Shown here: piece by piece, positions 7,853-16,736 of the stretch
How positions within the stretch are numbered: position 1 is the stretch's first letter
Layout of the letters: every line of letters starts with the position of its first letter
Source of the DNA: Loki-b32 sp048941605
GTDB lineage: Archaea > Asgardarchaeota > Lokiarchaeia > Sigyniarchaeales > SOKP01
Length of the DNA: 22,515 nt
Assembly (NCBI GenBank): GCA_048941605.1
Contig: JBHLNL010000042.1
Location: 1 to 22,515 of the forward strand
Direction of reading: 5' to 3'
Made by a program: the position numbers and the translations under genes
Notes under the pieces: generated by a model
Told to the model about the DNA's origin: nothing
Databases searched by the model: none
Seen by the model: the letters and a program-made list of their open reading frames with translations, nothing else

Positions 7853-8635
7853 TTAGAATTTATAAATATCTTTTATTGACTTTCCTCCAATTTCTTCATT
7901 AATAAATACCCCATCAGTAAGAGTTATAATCCTATCTGCTACTTCTGCTATTCTTCTATTATGTGTAACCATCAAAATTGATTCTCCCTCATTTTTTAAA
8001 TCAAGGAAAATTTTCATGATATTTGTAGTTGTTTCAGTATCGAGTTCACCAGTAGGTTCATCAGCAAGAATAATAAGAGGATCATTAACCAAAGCCCTGG
8101 CTATCGTAACTCTTTGTTGTTCCCCACCAGACATCTGTGTAGGTAAATGTTCCATTCGCTCTTCTAATCCAATCCTCTTCAAAAGATTTCTAACTTTCTC
8201 CTTTCTTAGTTTCGAATCCTGTTTGTCTATTATCATTGGAAGCTCTACGTTTTCATAAGCTGTGAGAATTGGAAAAAGGTTATAGAATTGAAAAATTAAT
8301 CCAATCTTTCTCAATCGCATTTTCTTGTGTTGTTTATTGGTCATATGTGTAATATCAAGACCCATTCCTTTAGCATCAACATTATACATAATCTTACCTG
8401 AATCAGGGAAATCAAGAGCCCCTAAGCAATTTATTAAAGTTGTCTTTCCCGAACCTGAGGGGCCTACAATAGCAATAAATTCTCCCCTCCTAATTGTGAG
8501 ATTAACTTTGTTTAAAGCTGTAATAATGGAATTTCCTACCATATATGTTTTGATGAGATCTTCTACAATCAGAACTATATCAGGATCTATACTTACTGCC
8601 TTAGCTGTTGATCTCTTTTCTTTTCTCCTTCCCAT
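7853..8635 (-). CDS. ABC transporter ATP-binding protein (LolD/MacB/FtsE type), first of pair
   Basis: About 260 residues from the ATG at 8635; an in-frame TTG at 8644 would add three. Counting from the TTG: Walker A GPSGSGKT at 61-68, Q-loop Q119, signature MSGGEQQR at 171-178, Walker B IILADE at 191-196, switch histidine H228. All catalytic elements are present. The Q-loop context FQFYNLFPILTAYENVELP is nearly identical to that of the neighbouring ATPase, pointing to tandem duplication. It has a longer insert after the A-loop region (residues 88-105) than its partner, and the N terminus is also basic. It follows the large permease by 63 bases; the gap holds its own TATA-like element, so part of its expression may be independent. 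Confidence 0.95.
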   Translation of the reverse strand: MGRRKEKRSTAKAVSIDPDIVLIVEDLIKTYMVGNSIITALNKVNLTIRRGEFIAIVGPSGSGKTTLINCLGALDFPDSGKIMYNVDAKGMGLDITHMTNKQHKKMRLRKIGLIFQFYNLFPILTAYENVELPMIIDKQDSKLRKEKVRNLLKRIGLEERMEHLPTQMSGGEQQRVTIARALVNDPLIILADEPTGELDTETTTNIMKIFLDLKNEGESILMVTHNRRIAEVADRIITLTDGVFINEEIGGKSIKDIYKF

Positions 8636-8663
8636 TTTTATCAACTTTTCTATTTTTTTAAAA

Positions 8664-8676
8664 CTCTTTATATATC
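8664..8676 (-). promoter_or_regulatory. Possible internal TATA box before the two ATPase genes
   Basis: The minus strand reads GATATATAAAGAG within the 63-base permease-ATPase gap, 29-41 bases upstream of the ATG at 8635. The spacing would give a leader of roughly 10-15 bases. Could be chance in AT-rich DNA. Confidence 0.3.
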
Positions 8677-8698
8677 TTTTTTGTTTGATATATCATAT

Positions 8699-11600
8699 TT
8701 ATCTTGTTCTAACCGCGTCTATAATATTTAAGTTTGCTGCCCATTTTGCTGGATATCGTGAACTTACAATTACAGTAATTAAAACAGTCAATACTAAAAT
8801 ACCAATAGTTAACCAAGGTATTGTCCAAGTAACTGCGAGAAATCCTCCGGTAGGCATAGAATCCACCATTAAAGTTCCTTGAACAATCCCTGCAAAAATA
8901 CCTGTTAATACACCTAGAAGTGCTAAAATTAAAGTTTCCCCTGAAATTGAACGAATTACCCCTTTTTTACTTAATCCTATTGATCTAAGCATACCTATTT
9001 CCCTTCTCCGTGCCATAGTTGTTAGAAGACTGTGAAGTGTTAACCCAATCATAGCAATTACTATTGCTAAGATAAGTAAACCATTCGTAATGAAAACAAT
9101 TAAATTAATCATCGTTCTGAACGTTGAACTCATAAAGGATTTTGTAAAAGCGAATATTATAAGGTAACCTCGATCTTCAATGTAATTGACTTGTTCTTCT
9201 AGAGCATCTTCATCATACACTCCTTCTTCTACCCATGTAAACCAGTCATAAACATTAGTCCTTATTTGAAGTGTGAAAGTTTTGAGATCTATAATTGACC
9301 AGTAGCCACCTGAAAAATATAGATTTTGTAACAAGATATTTTTACAAGTTGTTATATTAACGGGACTATCACAGTGAACTAAAACTGAAGTTATCATATC
9401 ATTAGAATAATCAGATCCTCTATAGTCAGGATAAATAATATTTCTCGCTTTTTCATAATTAATGTATATCGAATTTCCACTAATGTCATAACCCGATTCA
9501 AATCCAGCATACCAATTGTACTTTTCGGTGTTATACAACGTTGGTGATTTTATTATTCCAATGACCTCAAATTTTGGCCATAATTCTGGAGTTGCTATTG
9601 AATAAATCGACTGGCTCATTCCAAATTTTAAACTATCTATTGTTAGATTATAATCATTATTATAAGTTGAATTAAAACCTACAATTCTCAATATAATATT
9701 ATTAGTTGGATCGACATAATAATGATTTAAATCAAAGGTAAATGTATTATTAGTCTCAATAGTATTATTAATAGAACCTAGTTTTTCAAATGTTTTAGTA
9801 TAAATGTTAAATGCTTCCAAATCAAGTTTATCAATAGATACATTTACTGACGTCTCAATGGTAACATTTAGAACCTTATATAAATAAGGCATAAGCAAGC
9901 TTGTTGTAATATTAAATGAAAGCCATTCCTGATTACTCACAATTGAAAGGTAAATATCATCAGAAGCAGCTAAATTTGCGGTACTACCTGATATTGTAGT
10001 ATAATTTTGAGGATTAATTACTGCTATATATGGTGGAAGATTTCCAACTTTAATAGTATTCTGAATAAATTGTTGTGGAAAAACAGTTATATTATCACCA
10101 ATTCCTATAGAGGGATTATTTTTTATGAAAGTTTCATCCACGACACATACATTTTCCGTTGTATTGAGTAGTTCTTCCATTGTAGATCCAATATATCCAA
10201 TTTTCTTATCTACAAGACTATTGTTTCCAAAGTACGAATCAGATTTAAGGTTACCAGTTGAATTAGTATGAATCCCAGCAACAGAACCAGCATAATTTAT
10301 TATTGAACCATTAAATGCTGTAGGTGAAAAATAATCCATTCTAGTAGTATAGTAATCAATTCCGCTAATTCCATTAAGAAGAGTCTCAACAGGAGAGAAG
10401 TTAAACCAATTAGGTTGAACCAAATCCAAGATAGGGTTCCCAGTCTGAGTTAATTGTCTGAAAACCATATCAGTACCTCCCCCAGGTAGGTTTTTAATTG
10501 CAATTTCTTCGTAGATTTCCCAAGATATAAAAGTATTATAGGTTTTTCCTTCGCCTTGAGCTCCTAAGAGATCTAGCGATGAAAATCCCTGAATGCTCCG
10601 TACAATAGCTATAACAGTCATATTTACAATAAAAATATCTTCATACGCATTATCATCATCTCCATTAAGTAATGCCGTTAGATTTGCATAAGTGGTTCCT
10701 AATGAAAATTTTACAGACAAAATTTCTCCAACATTCACAGCATAGTCATCCGCAAAAGCTTTATCAATTATAATATTATTGCCGATTTTAATTTCATCCA
10801 TCATTTCATTAATAGTCATTGTTGTAGGGGAAATTATGGTAGTCTTAGTTAGATGTTCTTTAGCTTTTGCTGTGTCTAGTACATTTATCATAATTGATGT
10901 ATTATATTCACTATCAAGTAAACTATGTCCAATCCAATCATTATCTATTAGAATTTGTGCATTTTGATGACTAACTCCCATTACATCATTCACTCCTGAT
11001 TGATTAATGAGACCCTCTTCAAAAGATCTCGGAGTACCAAAAGTATATAGCCGTATATCAGCACCCATAAAGTCATTAATGGTAGTACCTATACCTGCTC
11101 TTATTGAGTCCATCATTACACTTATCCCTATAAGAAAACTTGTGGTTAAAGCAATCATTGTAAATGTAAGACTAGTTCTTCTTCGATGTCTTAGTATATT
11201 CTTTTCAGTTAGTAATCTCGTTTTCCTAAGATAAGGGGAAAATAAAGATACAAAAGCTTTATTAAGTGGTTTTATACTAAGTACAATTATCCATATAATT
11301 CCAAATAAGATTAAAATGGGGGCAAACATCGTAATTACCATCCCTTGACCCATCCCTGGCATTGAACCTGCAGTAGGTCCAAATGTAGTTGTAGTTTCAG
11401 GAGCAAAGATCATAAGCATTGCCCCAGAGGAGATAAGTAAACTCCCTGAAATGAATAGTATTATCCTTTTCCAATAATGTTTTTTCTCTCTCTTAGATTT
11501 TTCTTCGATTGGATTCAAACATTCAATAATAGGTTTTCGACTTGCCTTCCAACTAGGATAAAGTGAAGCAGCAATACTAGAAATTAACCCCACTATAAAT

Positions 11601-12886
11601 GTTGTAATTAAAGTCATAGGCAACAAGACAATTTCAAAATTTGAAATTGCAAGCCCTCCAAATTGTGCGGCAATACTCTGGATTGTTTGTAACGTAACTG
11701 AAAATATTACATATGATATGAAATAAGAAGATACTGTTCCTATTGTTGTTCCTATTATACCCATTACTGCTCCTTGAGTTAGAAACATTTTAAAAGTTTC
11801 AGATTTAGATGCCCCTATTGCTTGGAACATACCCGTCTCATATTCTTGTTCTTTTTTAATAATGTTAAAAATATTCATCATTAAAATAATTGAGAGGATT
11901 AAAGCAACTAAACCAAAAATTAGAAAGACTGTTTCTAATGTACTCATTGTTGTACTTATCATCTCTAAATTACTAGATTTTAAGTCATTAACTTTCCAAT
12001 CTCTTCTATCATTAAGAGCGGCTAATGTATCTTCAATATTCTCAACAACAGAAGAAACACTATATATATCATCAACACCTACAACACCTAAATTATATTC
12101 GCCAGTATGATTTTCTGTACCATCCACTAATTCATGAGCATTATCGATGTTTACAAATATGCCTTGTCCTCCACCACCAAGTCCTACAAGGCCCATTGTA
12201 GACTCTGATGGATTCTCAGGATCGAAATCCTTCCCTTCCCCAATATCACGTATTATAGCAACAACAGAATATTCCAGCCATGTTCCCGTGTTTAGAGGAT
12301 CATAACCTAATAATTCGCCATCATTTGGTAAAATCCAAACACTATCATTCACTTTAAAATCCTTTCCTAATTGAATTTTTAGGGATTCTGAAATAACTAT
12401 TACTTTATCTCCCGTAACCTCATGGGTATAATCAAGAAGTTCTTCAACGGTATCCCCATTACTCACTGAATTTAATATAAAAGGTTTTCCGCCCAAAGCT
12501 TGTTCATCTGGATCCTGAATATCAATACCATATATCCCAGTTCTTGTGCTATTGTCCACTTGGTTTCCACTATCAGTTGCACTAATATAAACATTGAAAC
12601 CAGAAATCCGGTAAGCTGTTGACTCAACGTGTCCTATGTCTTCAATATCACCATTTATTTCAATAGGGTCAAACCATCCGTCGGTACTATTAGCAGCTCT
12701 AACCAAAATGTCGGCAGTACCTAACTGTTCATCTATTGTTTTCAACATCATTACATTGAACGAATCCGATACGATTAAAACTCCACCAAACAAAGCAACA
12801 CTAATGACAAGTGTAATTGTTGTTAAAATGTAACGTATTTTACGTCTTTTCATATTACGAAAAGCAAGTTTTAGTATGACACCCAT
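8699..12886 (-). CDS. Giant FtsX/MacB-type ABC permease, duplicated, 10 TM segments
   Basis: About 1395 residues from ATG at 12886, chosen because AGGTGA lies eight bases upstream inside the end of the PadR gene; GTG at 12898 would add four. Counting from that GTG, predicted membrane helices lie near 24-44, 322-345, 375-400, 424-446, 477-497, 522-542, 577-597, 1263-1287, 1318-1340 and 1358-1380. The pattern is two MacB/FtsX modules (one helix, an outside domain, three helices) joined by two extra helices. Coupling loops with the family pattern appear twice: EYETGMFQAIGASK and RREIGMLRSIGLSK. The first outside domain is about 275 residues, the second about 660. The second contains an insert (940-1095) rich in beta-type sequence and N-glycosylation sequons. 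It should pair with the two downstream ATPases. Substrate unknown; lipid, lipoprotein or peptide export is typical of the family. Confidence 0.92.
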   Translation of the reverse strand: MGVILKLAFRNMKRRKIRYILTTITLVISVALFGGVLIVSDSFNVMMLKTIDEQLGTADILVRAANSTDGWFDPIEINGDIEDIGHVESTAYRISGFNVYISATDSGNQVDNSTRTGIYGIDIQDPDEQALGGKPFILNSVSNGDTVEELLDYTHEVTGDKVIVISESLKIQLGKDFKVNDSVWILPNDGELLGYDPLNTGTWLEYSVVAIIRDIGEGKDFDPENPSESTMGLVGLGGGGQGIFVNIDNAHELVDGTENHTGEYNLGVVGVDDIYSVSSVVENIEDTLAALNDRRDWKVNDLKSSNLEMISTTMSTLETVFLIFGLVALILSIILMMNIFNIIKKEQEYETGMFQAIGASKSETFKMFLTQGAVMGIIGTTIGTVSSYFISYVIFSVTLQTIQSIAAQFGGLAISNFEIVLLPMTLITTFIVGLISSIAASLYPSWKASRKPIIECLNPIEEKSKREKKHYWKRIILFISGSLLISSGAMLMIFAPETTTTFGPTAGSMPGMGQGMVITMFAPILILFGIIWIIVLSIKPLNKAFVSLFSPYLRKTRLLTEKNILRHRRRTSLTFTMIALTTSFLIGISVMMDSIRAGIGTTINDFMGADIRLYTFGTPRSFEEGLINQSGVNDVMGVSHQNAQILIDNDWIGHSLLDSEYNTSIMINVLDTAKAKEHLTKTTIISPTTMTINEMMDEIKIGNNIIIDKAFADDYAVNVGEILSVKFSLGTTYANLTALLNGDDDNAYEDIFIVNMTVIAIVRSIQGFSSLDLLGAQGEGKTYNTFISWEIYEEIAIKNLPGGGTDMVFRQLTQTGNPILDLVQPNWFNFSPVETLLNGISGIDYYTTRMDYFSPTAFNGSIINYAGSVAGIHTNSTGNLKSDSYFGNNSLVDKKIGYIGSTMEELLNTTENVCVVDETFIKNNPSIGIGDNITVFPQQFIQNTIKVGNLPPYIAVINPQNYTTISGSTANLAASDDIYLSIVSNQEWLSFNITTSLLMPYLYKVLNVTIETSVNVSIDKLDLEAFNIYTKTFEKLGSINNTIETNNTFTFDLNHYYVDPTNNIILRIVGFNSTYNNDYNLTIDSLKFGMSQSIYSIATPELWPKFEVIGIIKSPTLYNTEKYNWYAGFESGYDISGNSIYINYEKARNIIYPDYRGSDYSNDMITSVLVHCDSPVNITTCKNILLQNLYFSGGYWSIIDLKTFTLQIRTNVYDWFTWVEEGVYDEDALEEQVNYIEDRGYLIIFAFTKSFMSSTFRTMINLIVFITNGLLILAIVIAMIGLTLHSLLTTMARRREIGMLRSIGLSKKGVIRSISGETLILALLGVLTGIFAGIVQGTLMVDSMPTGGFLAVTWTIPWLTIGILVLTVLITVIVSSRYPAKWAANLNIIDAVRTR

Positions 12887-12890
12887 TTTC

Positions 12891-13442
12891 TTAATCACCT
12901 GTTTTTTTTAGTTTTTCTAATTCATTTTCCATCGCAACTTTATTCTTTCCTATGATATCTAAAATCAAATTCATTATTTCAATTCTTCTGCTAAGAATGT
13001 TAATTTTTTCATCTCTAGATTTATCTATTAGAACAATCTCTTGATAAGATTGCCTAAAAAAATCCAATAGATTACTTGGGAGGTTCTTAACATCCAGAAC
13101 AGCAGTTATCATGCTTAATAAAGATAGATTCATTTCTTGTTGTTTTTCCACCAACATCTTTAAAATTTCTCTACCCTTTTTCGTAAGGTAATATTCCTTG
13201 CTCTCTCTTTGCCCTGTCTTCTTTGTTTCATATTGAATTAATCCTCTCTCTGTAAGATTAGAAAGATATGGATAAATAGTAGCATTTGTCGGTCTCCACT
13301 CACCAAATGTATCCTCAGAGATCATTTTCATTAGTTTATAACCATTAGCTGGATTTTTTTCAAGAGCTAATAAAATAAGCATATTAACATAGCCACTCTT
13401 CATTGATTGTTCAATAAGCTCAACAAATTTTTCTGTACTCAT
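12891..13442 (-). CDS. PadR-family transcriptional regulator
   Basis: About 183 residues from ATG at 13442; an upstream TTG at 13451 would add three. The N-terminal winged helix-turn-helix is clear: SGYVNMLILLALEKNPANGYKL, then the recognition-helix segment WRPTNATIYPYLSNLTERGLI and the wing, ending YYLTKKGREIL. A charged helical C-terminal half, likely dimerising, follows (IDKSRDEKINILSRRIEIM). The C-terminal helices make it longer than the minimal PadR-s2 type. PadR proteins usually repress efflux or export genes until a ligand binds. It is first in the ABC operon. Its TAA lies four bases before the permease ATG and its last codons carry the permease ribosome site, so translation is probably coupled. 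Confidence 0.93.
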   Translation of the reverse strand: MSTEKFVELIEQSMKSGYVNMLILLALEKNPANGYKLMKMISEDTFGEWRPTNATIYPYLSNLTERGLIQYETKKTGQRESKEYYLTKKGREILKMLVEKQQEMNLSLLSMITAVLDVKNLPSNLLDFFRQSYQEIVLIDKSRDEKINILSRRIEIMNLILDIIGKNKVAMENELEKLKKTGD

Positions 13443-13478
13443 TTTTAACAAGGCTTATACATTTTAGTTTTTCAATAT

Positions 13479-13495
13479 ATGTCGATGATTTACAT
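13479..13495. promoter_or_regulatory. Possible PadR operator, ATGT-N9-ACAT dyad
   Basis: An ATGT (13479-13482) and an ACAT (13492-13495) face each other 37-53 bases upstream of the PadR ATG. Known PadR operators have the form ATGT-N8-ACAT; the spacer here is nine. On the minus strand an ATTTAAATAA TATA-like element lies at about 13522-13531, so the dyad would sit around the transcription start, fitting autorepression. Suggestive only. Confidence 0.3.
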
Positions 13496-13542
13496 GTTTA
13501 GATATGAAATATTCTTTTTGTTATTTAAATCTGATGAATAGT

Positions 13543-13564
13543 AAAAAAAAAAAAATAAAAAAAA
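13543..13564 (-). terminator. T-rich terminator after the citrate lyase/IDH operon
   Basis: The minus strand carries a run of 22 bases that are all T except one A, beginning 38 bases past the IDH-like stop codon. No stem precedes it, fitting archaeal oligo-T termination. It separates this operon from the PadR/ABC operon. Confidence 0.5.
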
Positions 13565-13601
13565 CCTACTTAAATTAAATAATCTATCAAATCTATATCT
13601 T

Positions 13602-14810
13602 TTATTTTTGAAAACTGTTCCATTTTTCTTCAAGTTTAGGATCATGAATCGTATCCATTATATATTTAGCATATTCTTCTCCTGTAGAGCCAGTATCTCT
13701 CCCTGTAACTTTAAGTTTCTTTTCATAAATAGCACATATATCCAATGCCATTTCTAGTTTTTTTGCTTTCTCAACAAATCCAATATGATTCAATAGCATA
13801 GCGGAAGCTTTTATTATACTTGTTGGATCAGCATATTTTACTCTCCCGGTTTCAACCATTCTTGGAGCAGTACCATGAATTGCTTCAAACATTGCATATC
13901 TTTTACCAATATTTGCGCTACCAGCAGTACCGACGGATCCTTGAATCTGAGCAGCCTCATCTGTTATGATATCTCCATAAAGATTCGGTGCTACAAAGAC
14001 TTTGAACTGTGATTGTCGTTCGGGGTCAATTAATTTCGCTGCCATGATATCAATATACCAATCATCAAATTTTATTTCTGGATATTCATTTTTAGCAATT
14101 TCTTTTGCCATGTTTAAGTACATTCCATCAGTTGTTTTAACTACATTGGCTTTTGTCACCAAGGAAACTCTATTCACACCTGTTTTTTTAGCATAATCAA
14201 AAGCTAATCTCAAGATTCGATCTGTTCCCTGTTTAGTGTGTACACAGAAATCAAAAGCAAGATCATCAGTTACACTAATACCCTTTGAACCCAACACATA
14301 AGCACCTTCAGTATTTTCTCTGAAAAACATCCAATCTATTCCTTTTTCTGGAACTTTTACTGGACGAACATTTGCAAATAAATCTAACTCTCTTCGCATG
14401 GAAACATTTGCACTTTCGAGATTTGGCCATTTTCCAGAGGCTAAATCAGCAGAACTGGGTGTGTGCGTGGGACCTTTTAAAATTACGTGACAAGATTTTA
14501 ATTGTTCTAAACTTTCATCGGGGATTGCTTTCATTAATTTTGCTCTATTTTCAATCGTAAGTCCTTCAATATCCCTAAATTCAACCTTTTCATTTTTAAC
14601 TTCTTCTTTTAAAAGAAATTTAAGAATTTCCTCTGCGTGCTTTGTAATTTCTGGGCCAATACCATCACCGCCCGCAACACCAATAATAATAGGCTTCAAT
14701 ATTGAATAATCTATCCAATCTGCACCTTTCTTCATATTTTCAATTCTTTTTAATTGCTCCCTTACAAGTTTTTCAAAGTGTTCTTTAGCTTTTTCAACTA
14801 TATCATCCAT
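13602..14810 (-). CDS. Isocitrate/isopropylmalate dehydrogenase family enzyme, probably isocitrate dehydrogenase
   Basis: A 402-residue beta-decarboxylating dehydrogenase. The substrate site matches isocitrate dehydrogenase: S133-x-N135 with R139 and R149 (ESANVSMRRELDLFANVRP), R164 and Y171 in FRENTEGAY, K220 in LVTKAN, metal ligands D254, D280 and D284. The S-x-N pair favours isocitrate over isopropylmalate. The coenzyme loop is HGTAPRM (H312 to M318): R317-M318 stand where NADP enzymes have K-Y and NAD enzymes usually D-I/V/A, so cofactor choice is unclear. A charged extension of about 35 residues precedes the first strand (IIIGVAGGDGIGPE, 41-54). ATG at 14810 has GAGG eight bases upstream. 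It follows both ATP-citrate lyase genes, supporting a role around isocitrate/2-oxoglutarate; homoisocitrate is a less likely substrate. Confidence 0.85.
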   Translation of the reverse strand: MDDIVEKAKEHFEKLVREQLKRIENMKKGADWIDYSILKPIIIGVAGGDGIGPEITKHAEEILKFLLKEEVKNEKVEFRDIEGLTIENRAKLMKAIPDESLEQLKSCHVILKGPTHTPSSADLASGKWPNLESANVSMRRELDLFANVRPVKVPEKGIDWMFFRENTEGAYVLGSKGISVTDDLAFDFCVHTKQGTDRILRLAFDYAKKTGVNRVSLVTKANVVKTTDGMYLNMAKEIAKNEYPEIKFDDWYIDIMAAKLIDPERQSQFKVFVAPNLYGDIITDEAAQIQGSVGTAGSANIGKRYAMFEAIHGTAPRMVETGRVKYADPTSIIKASAMLLNHIGFVEKAKKLEMALDICAIYEKKLKVTGRDTGSTGEEYAKYIMDTIHDPKLEEKWNSFQK

Positions 14811-14840
14811 CTTTATTTCCTCAATTTGATTTCTTTTCTT

Positions 14841-14860
14841 TATATTAAATTTTTATAATC
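14841..14860 (-). promoter_or_regulatory. Possible internal TATA box before the IDH-like gene
   Basis: The 90-base gap between the citrate lyase and IDH-like genes carries, on the minus strand, a GATTATAAAAATTTAATATA stretch 31-50 bases before the ATG at 14810. It could give the dehydrogenase separate expression. Confidence 0.25.
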
Positions 14861-14900
14861 TTTTTTTAATTTTCATGTTATAATAAATAAATTGTTATTT

Positions 14901-16736
14901 TTATTCTGAGAATAGGATTTCATCCCAAGGTTGTCTATATAAACCAGCTCTTTGTCTTTTTTGATCAAATACATGCCCCATCATACCTATTGAACGACCG
15001 AGAACAAATAAGCCATTTAAGGCTTCACTATAAATAACATCCTCTATTTCTTCTGGAGAGAAATCTAGGTTTTCTAATAAATCCAAAAACGTAATCCCTA
15101 TGCATCCATCAACATTTAATATCAAATTATTCCTTTTTGTTGTCGTCAATTTTTCTACTTCAAGAGCGAAATCTAAGTGTGGATGTTTTCTGAAATTCTT
15201 GAATACAAATTCCTTAAGTAATACAACTCTGACATCAGGGTTTTGAACTGATTTTATACGATGGCCTATTCCTGGAATGTTAATTTTAACAACATCTTTC
15301 ATATATTTGACGAATTCTTGCGGTTTCATTCCCTTTTGCAAAGCTTCTCTTATGTATTTTGCTGCATCTGAAATTGCACCCCCAAATCTAGGACCAATTG
15401 TTAAAATTCCGCTAGCTAAAGCAGACATAAGATCTTTCCCTGCCCGAGCTGTGATTATAGCATTATGTGCTCCTGATACTGCTGGGCCATGATCTGCTGT
15501 TAATTTAATTACCATTTCAATAAATTGTTGGGCAAATTCTGGTAACTCTCTTTTAAACCATAAGAGTCCAATAACATATCCAATTGACCTATTATCTCTA
15601 ATTATCTCATCTAATCCAACTCTTGCGAATGTAGGAACATCTCCTCGATCGTCACTAATAGTTACCACTACATCAGAGGGTCTTCTAACTAAACCTAATC
15701 TTATAGCTTCATTGAAATCAGTAGGAATCTTAGGGGGTTCTTCTTCTTTACTAGGTTTTATCGTCCCTTCTTGGACTAGTTTTTCATATGTTTGCTTAAT
15801 TAGTTTATCAAAATCTTCATAAGATTCAGGAACTAATGCTCCAGCTTCCTTTAGAGCTTTATTTTTAGCTTCTGCAGTCTCTTTTGCAGTACCAGCCATA
15901 GCACCAGCATGTCCAAACTGTAACCCTTGTGGTAAAATCTTAGCTGCGGTACCAGTAACCCATATAACAAGCGGTTTAGTAATCCTATTATTTTTTAAAG
16001 CATCAACAATTTCATATTCTTCTGTTCCACCAATTTCTCCCAGACAGACTAACATTTTGATATTTGGATTTGCTTCATAACGTAGAACATGATCAATTAA
16101 TCTTGAACCAGGATAACGATCTCCTCCAATGGCAATCGATTCATAAACTCCATCTGTAGTTTGTGCTATCATAAAATTCATTTCATTACTCAAACCACCT
16201 GACTTAGATACGAAACCTACTGAACCTGGACGATATAGTTTTGAAAGGATGATATTTTCAAGCGTTCCTGCTGTATTAGCGATTTTAAATGCTCCCGCTT
16301 TTATACCTCCGACAGTTGCAGGACCAATAATTATTTTCTTTTTTTCATTAGCGATTTTTATTAAAATTCTACTTTGTCTTTCCGGAACACCTTCTGCAAT
16401 TATGACAACTACTCGAATTGTGTCTGTTTCGAGTGCTTCTTTACTTGTATCATAGGCAGATCGAAAAGAAGCAAAATTGATCATCACATCAGTGTTTGGA
16501 TGTTTTTTTACAGCCATCTCAAGTGTTTTATAAACTGGGATGACAATTTCTTTGCTTCCCCAAAAAATTTTGTGATATGCAATCGCAGCTTCTTGAGTAG
16601 GTCTAATCATCGCAGCAACAGATGGTTTTTTCCGTCTACAGACATAATCAAAATCAAGCATTCTCTGAACTGGATTTGCTTGGAATCCATATATTATTGC
16701 TTGAGTATCTTCATTAAACAACTCATAATTTTCCAT
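14901..16736 (-). CDS. aclA: ATP-citrate lyase large subunit (CoA-ligase plus citrate-synthase-like half)
   Basis: A 611-residue subunit equivalent to the C-terminal half of animal ACLY and to green-sulfur-bacterial AclA (plants call it ACLB). Residues 1-320 form the succinyl-CoA-synthetase-alpha-like part with the phosphohistidine H276 in FGHAGAMAG and the SKSGGLSNE loop near 177-185. From about 340 follows the citryl-CoA-cleaving, citrate-synthase-like domain: TADHGPAVSGAHN with H416, GIGHR with H492, LNVDG with D543, and the near-universal tail DQKRQRAGLYRQPWDEI. With the small subunit it converts citrate, ATP and CoA to acetyl-CoA, oxaloacetate, ADP and phosphate in the cytosol. Its ATG directly abuts the upstream TAA (16737), so translation is coupled and stoichiometry probably 1:1. 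All catalytic residues are intact. Confidence 0.96.
   Translation of the reverse strand: MENYELFNEDTQAIIYGFQANPVQRMLDFDYVCRRKKPSVAAMIRPTQEAAIAYHKIFWGSKEIVIPVYKTLEMAVKKHPNTDVMINFASFRSAYDTSKEALETDTIRVVVIIAEGVPERQSRILIKIANEKKKIIIGPATVGGIKAGAFKIANTAGTLENIILSKLYRPGSVGFVSKSGGLSNEMNFMIAQTTDGVYESIAIGGDRYPGSRLIDHVLRYEANPNIKMLVCLGEIGGTEEYEIVDALKNNRITKPLVIWVTGTAAKILPQGLQFGHAGAMAGTAKETAEAKNKALKEAGALVPESYEDFDKLIKQTYEKLVQEGTIKPSKEEEPPKIPTDFNEAIRLGLVRRPSDVVVTISDDRGDVPTFARVGLDEIIRDNRSIGYVIGLLWFKRELPEFAQQFIEMVIKLTADHGPAVSGAHNAIITARAGKDLMSALASGILTIGPRFGGAISDAAKYIREALQKGMKPQEFVKYMKDVVKINIPGIGHRIKSVQNPDVRVVLLKEFVFKNFRKHPHLDFALEVEKLTTTKRNNLILNVDGCIGITFLDLLENLDFSPEEIEDVIYSEALNGLFVLGRSIGMMGHVFDQKRQRAGLYRQPWDEILFSE

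Noticed and set aside
7060..8644. Recent segmental duplication of the ATPase gene as a DNA repeat
   Set aside because: The two proteins share motifs but differ through most of their length and in insert positions, so the duplication is old and does not form a nucleotide repeat.
11007..11234. Plus-strand open frames inside the large permease gene
   Set aside because: They are antisense to a strongly supported membrane protein, with hydrophobic composition mirrored from its codons.
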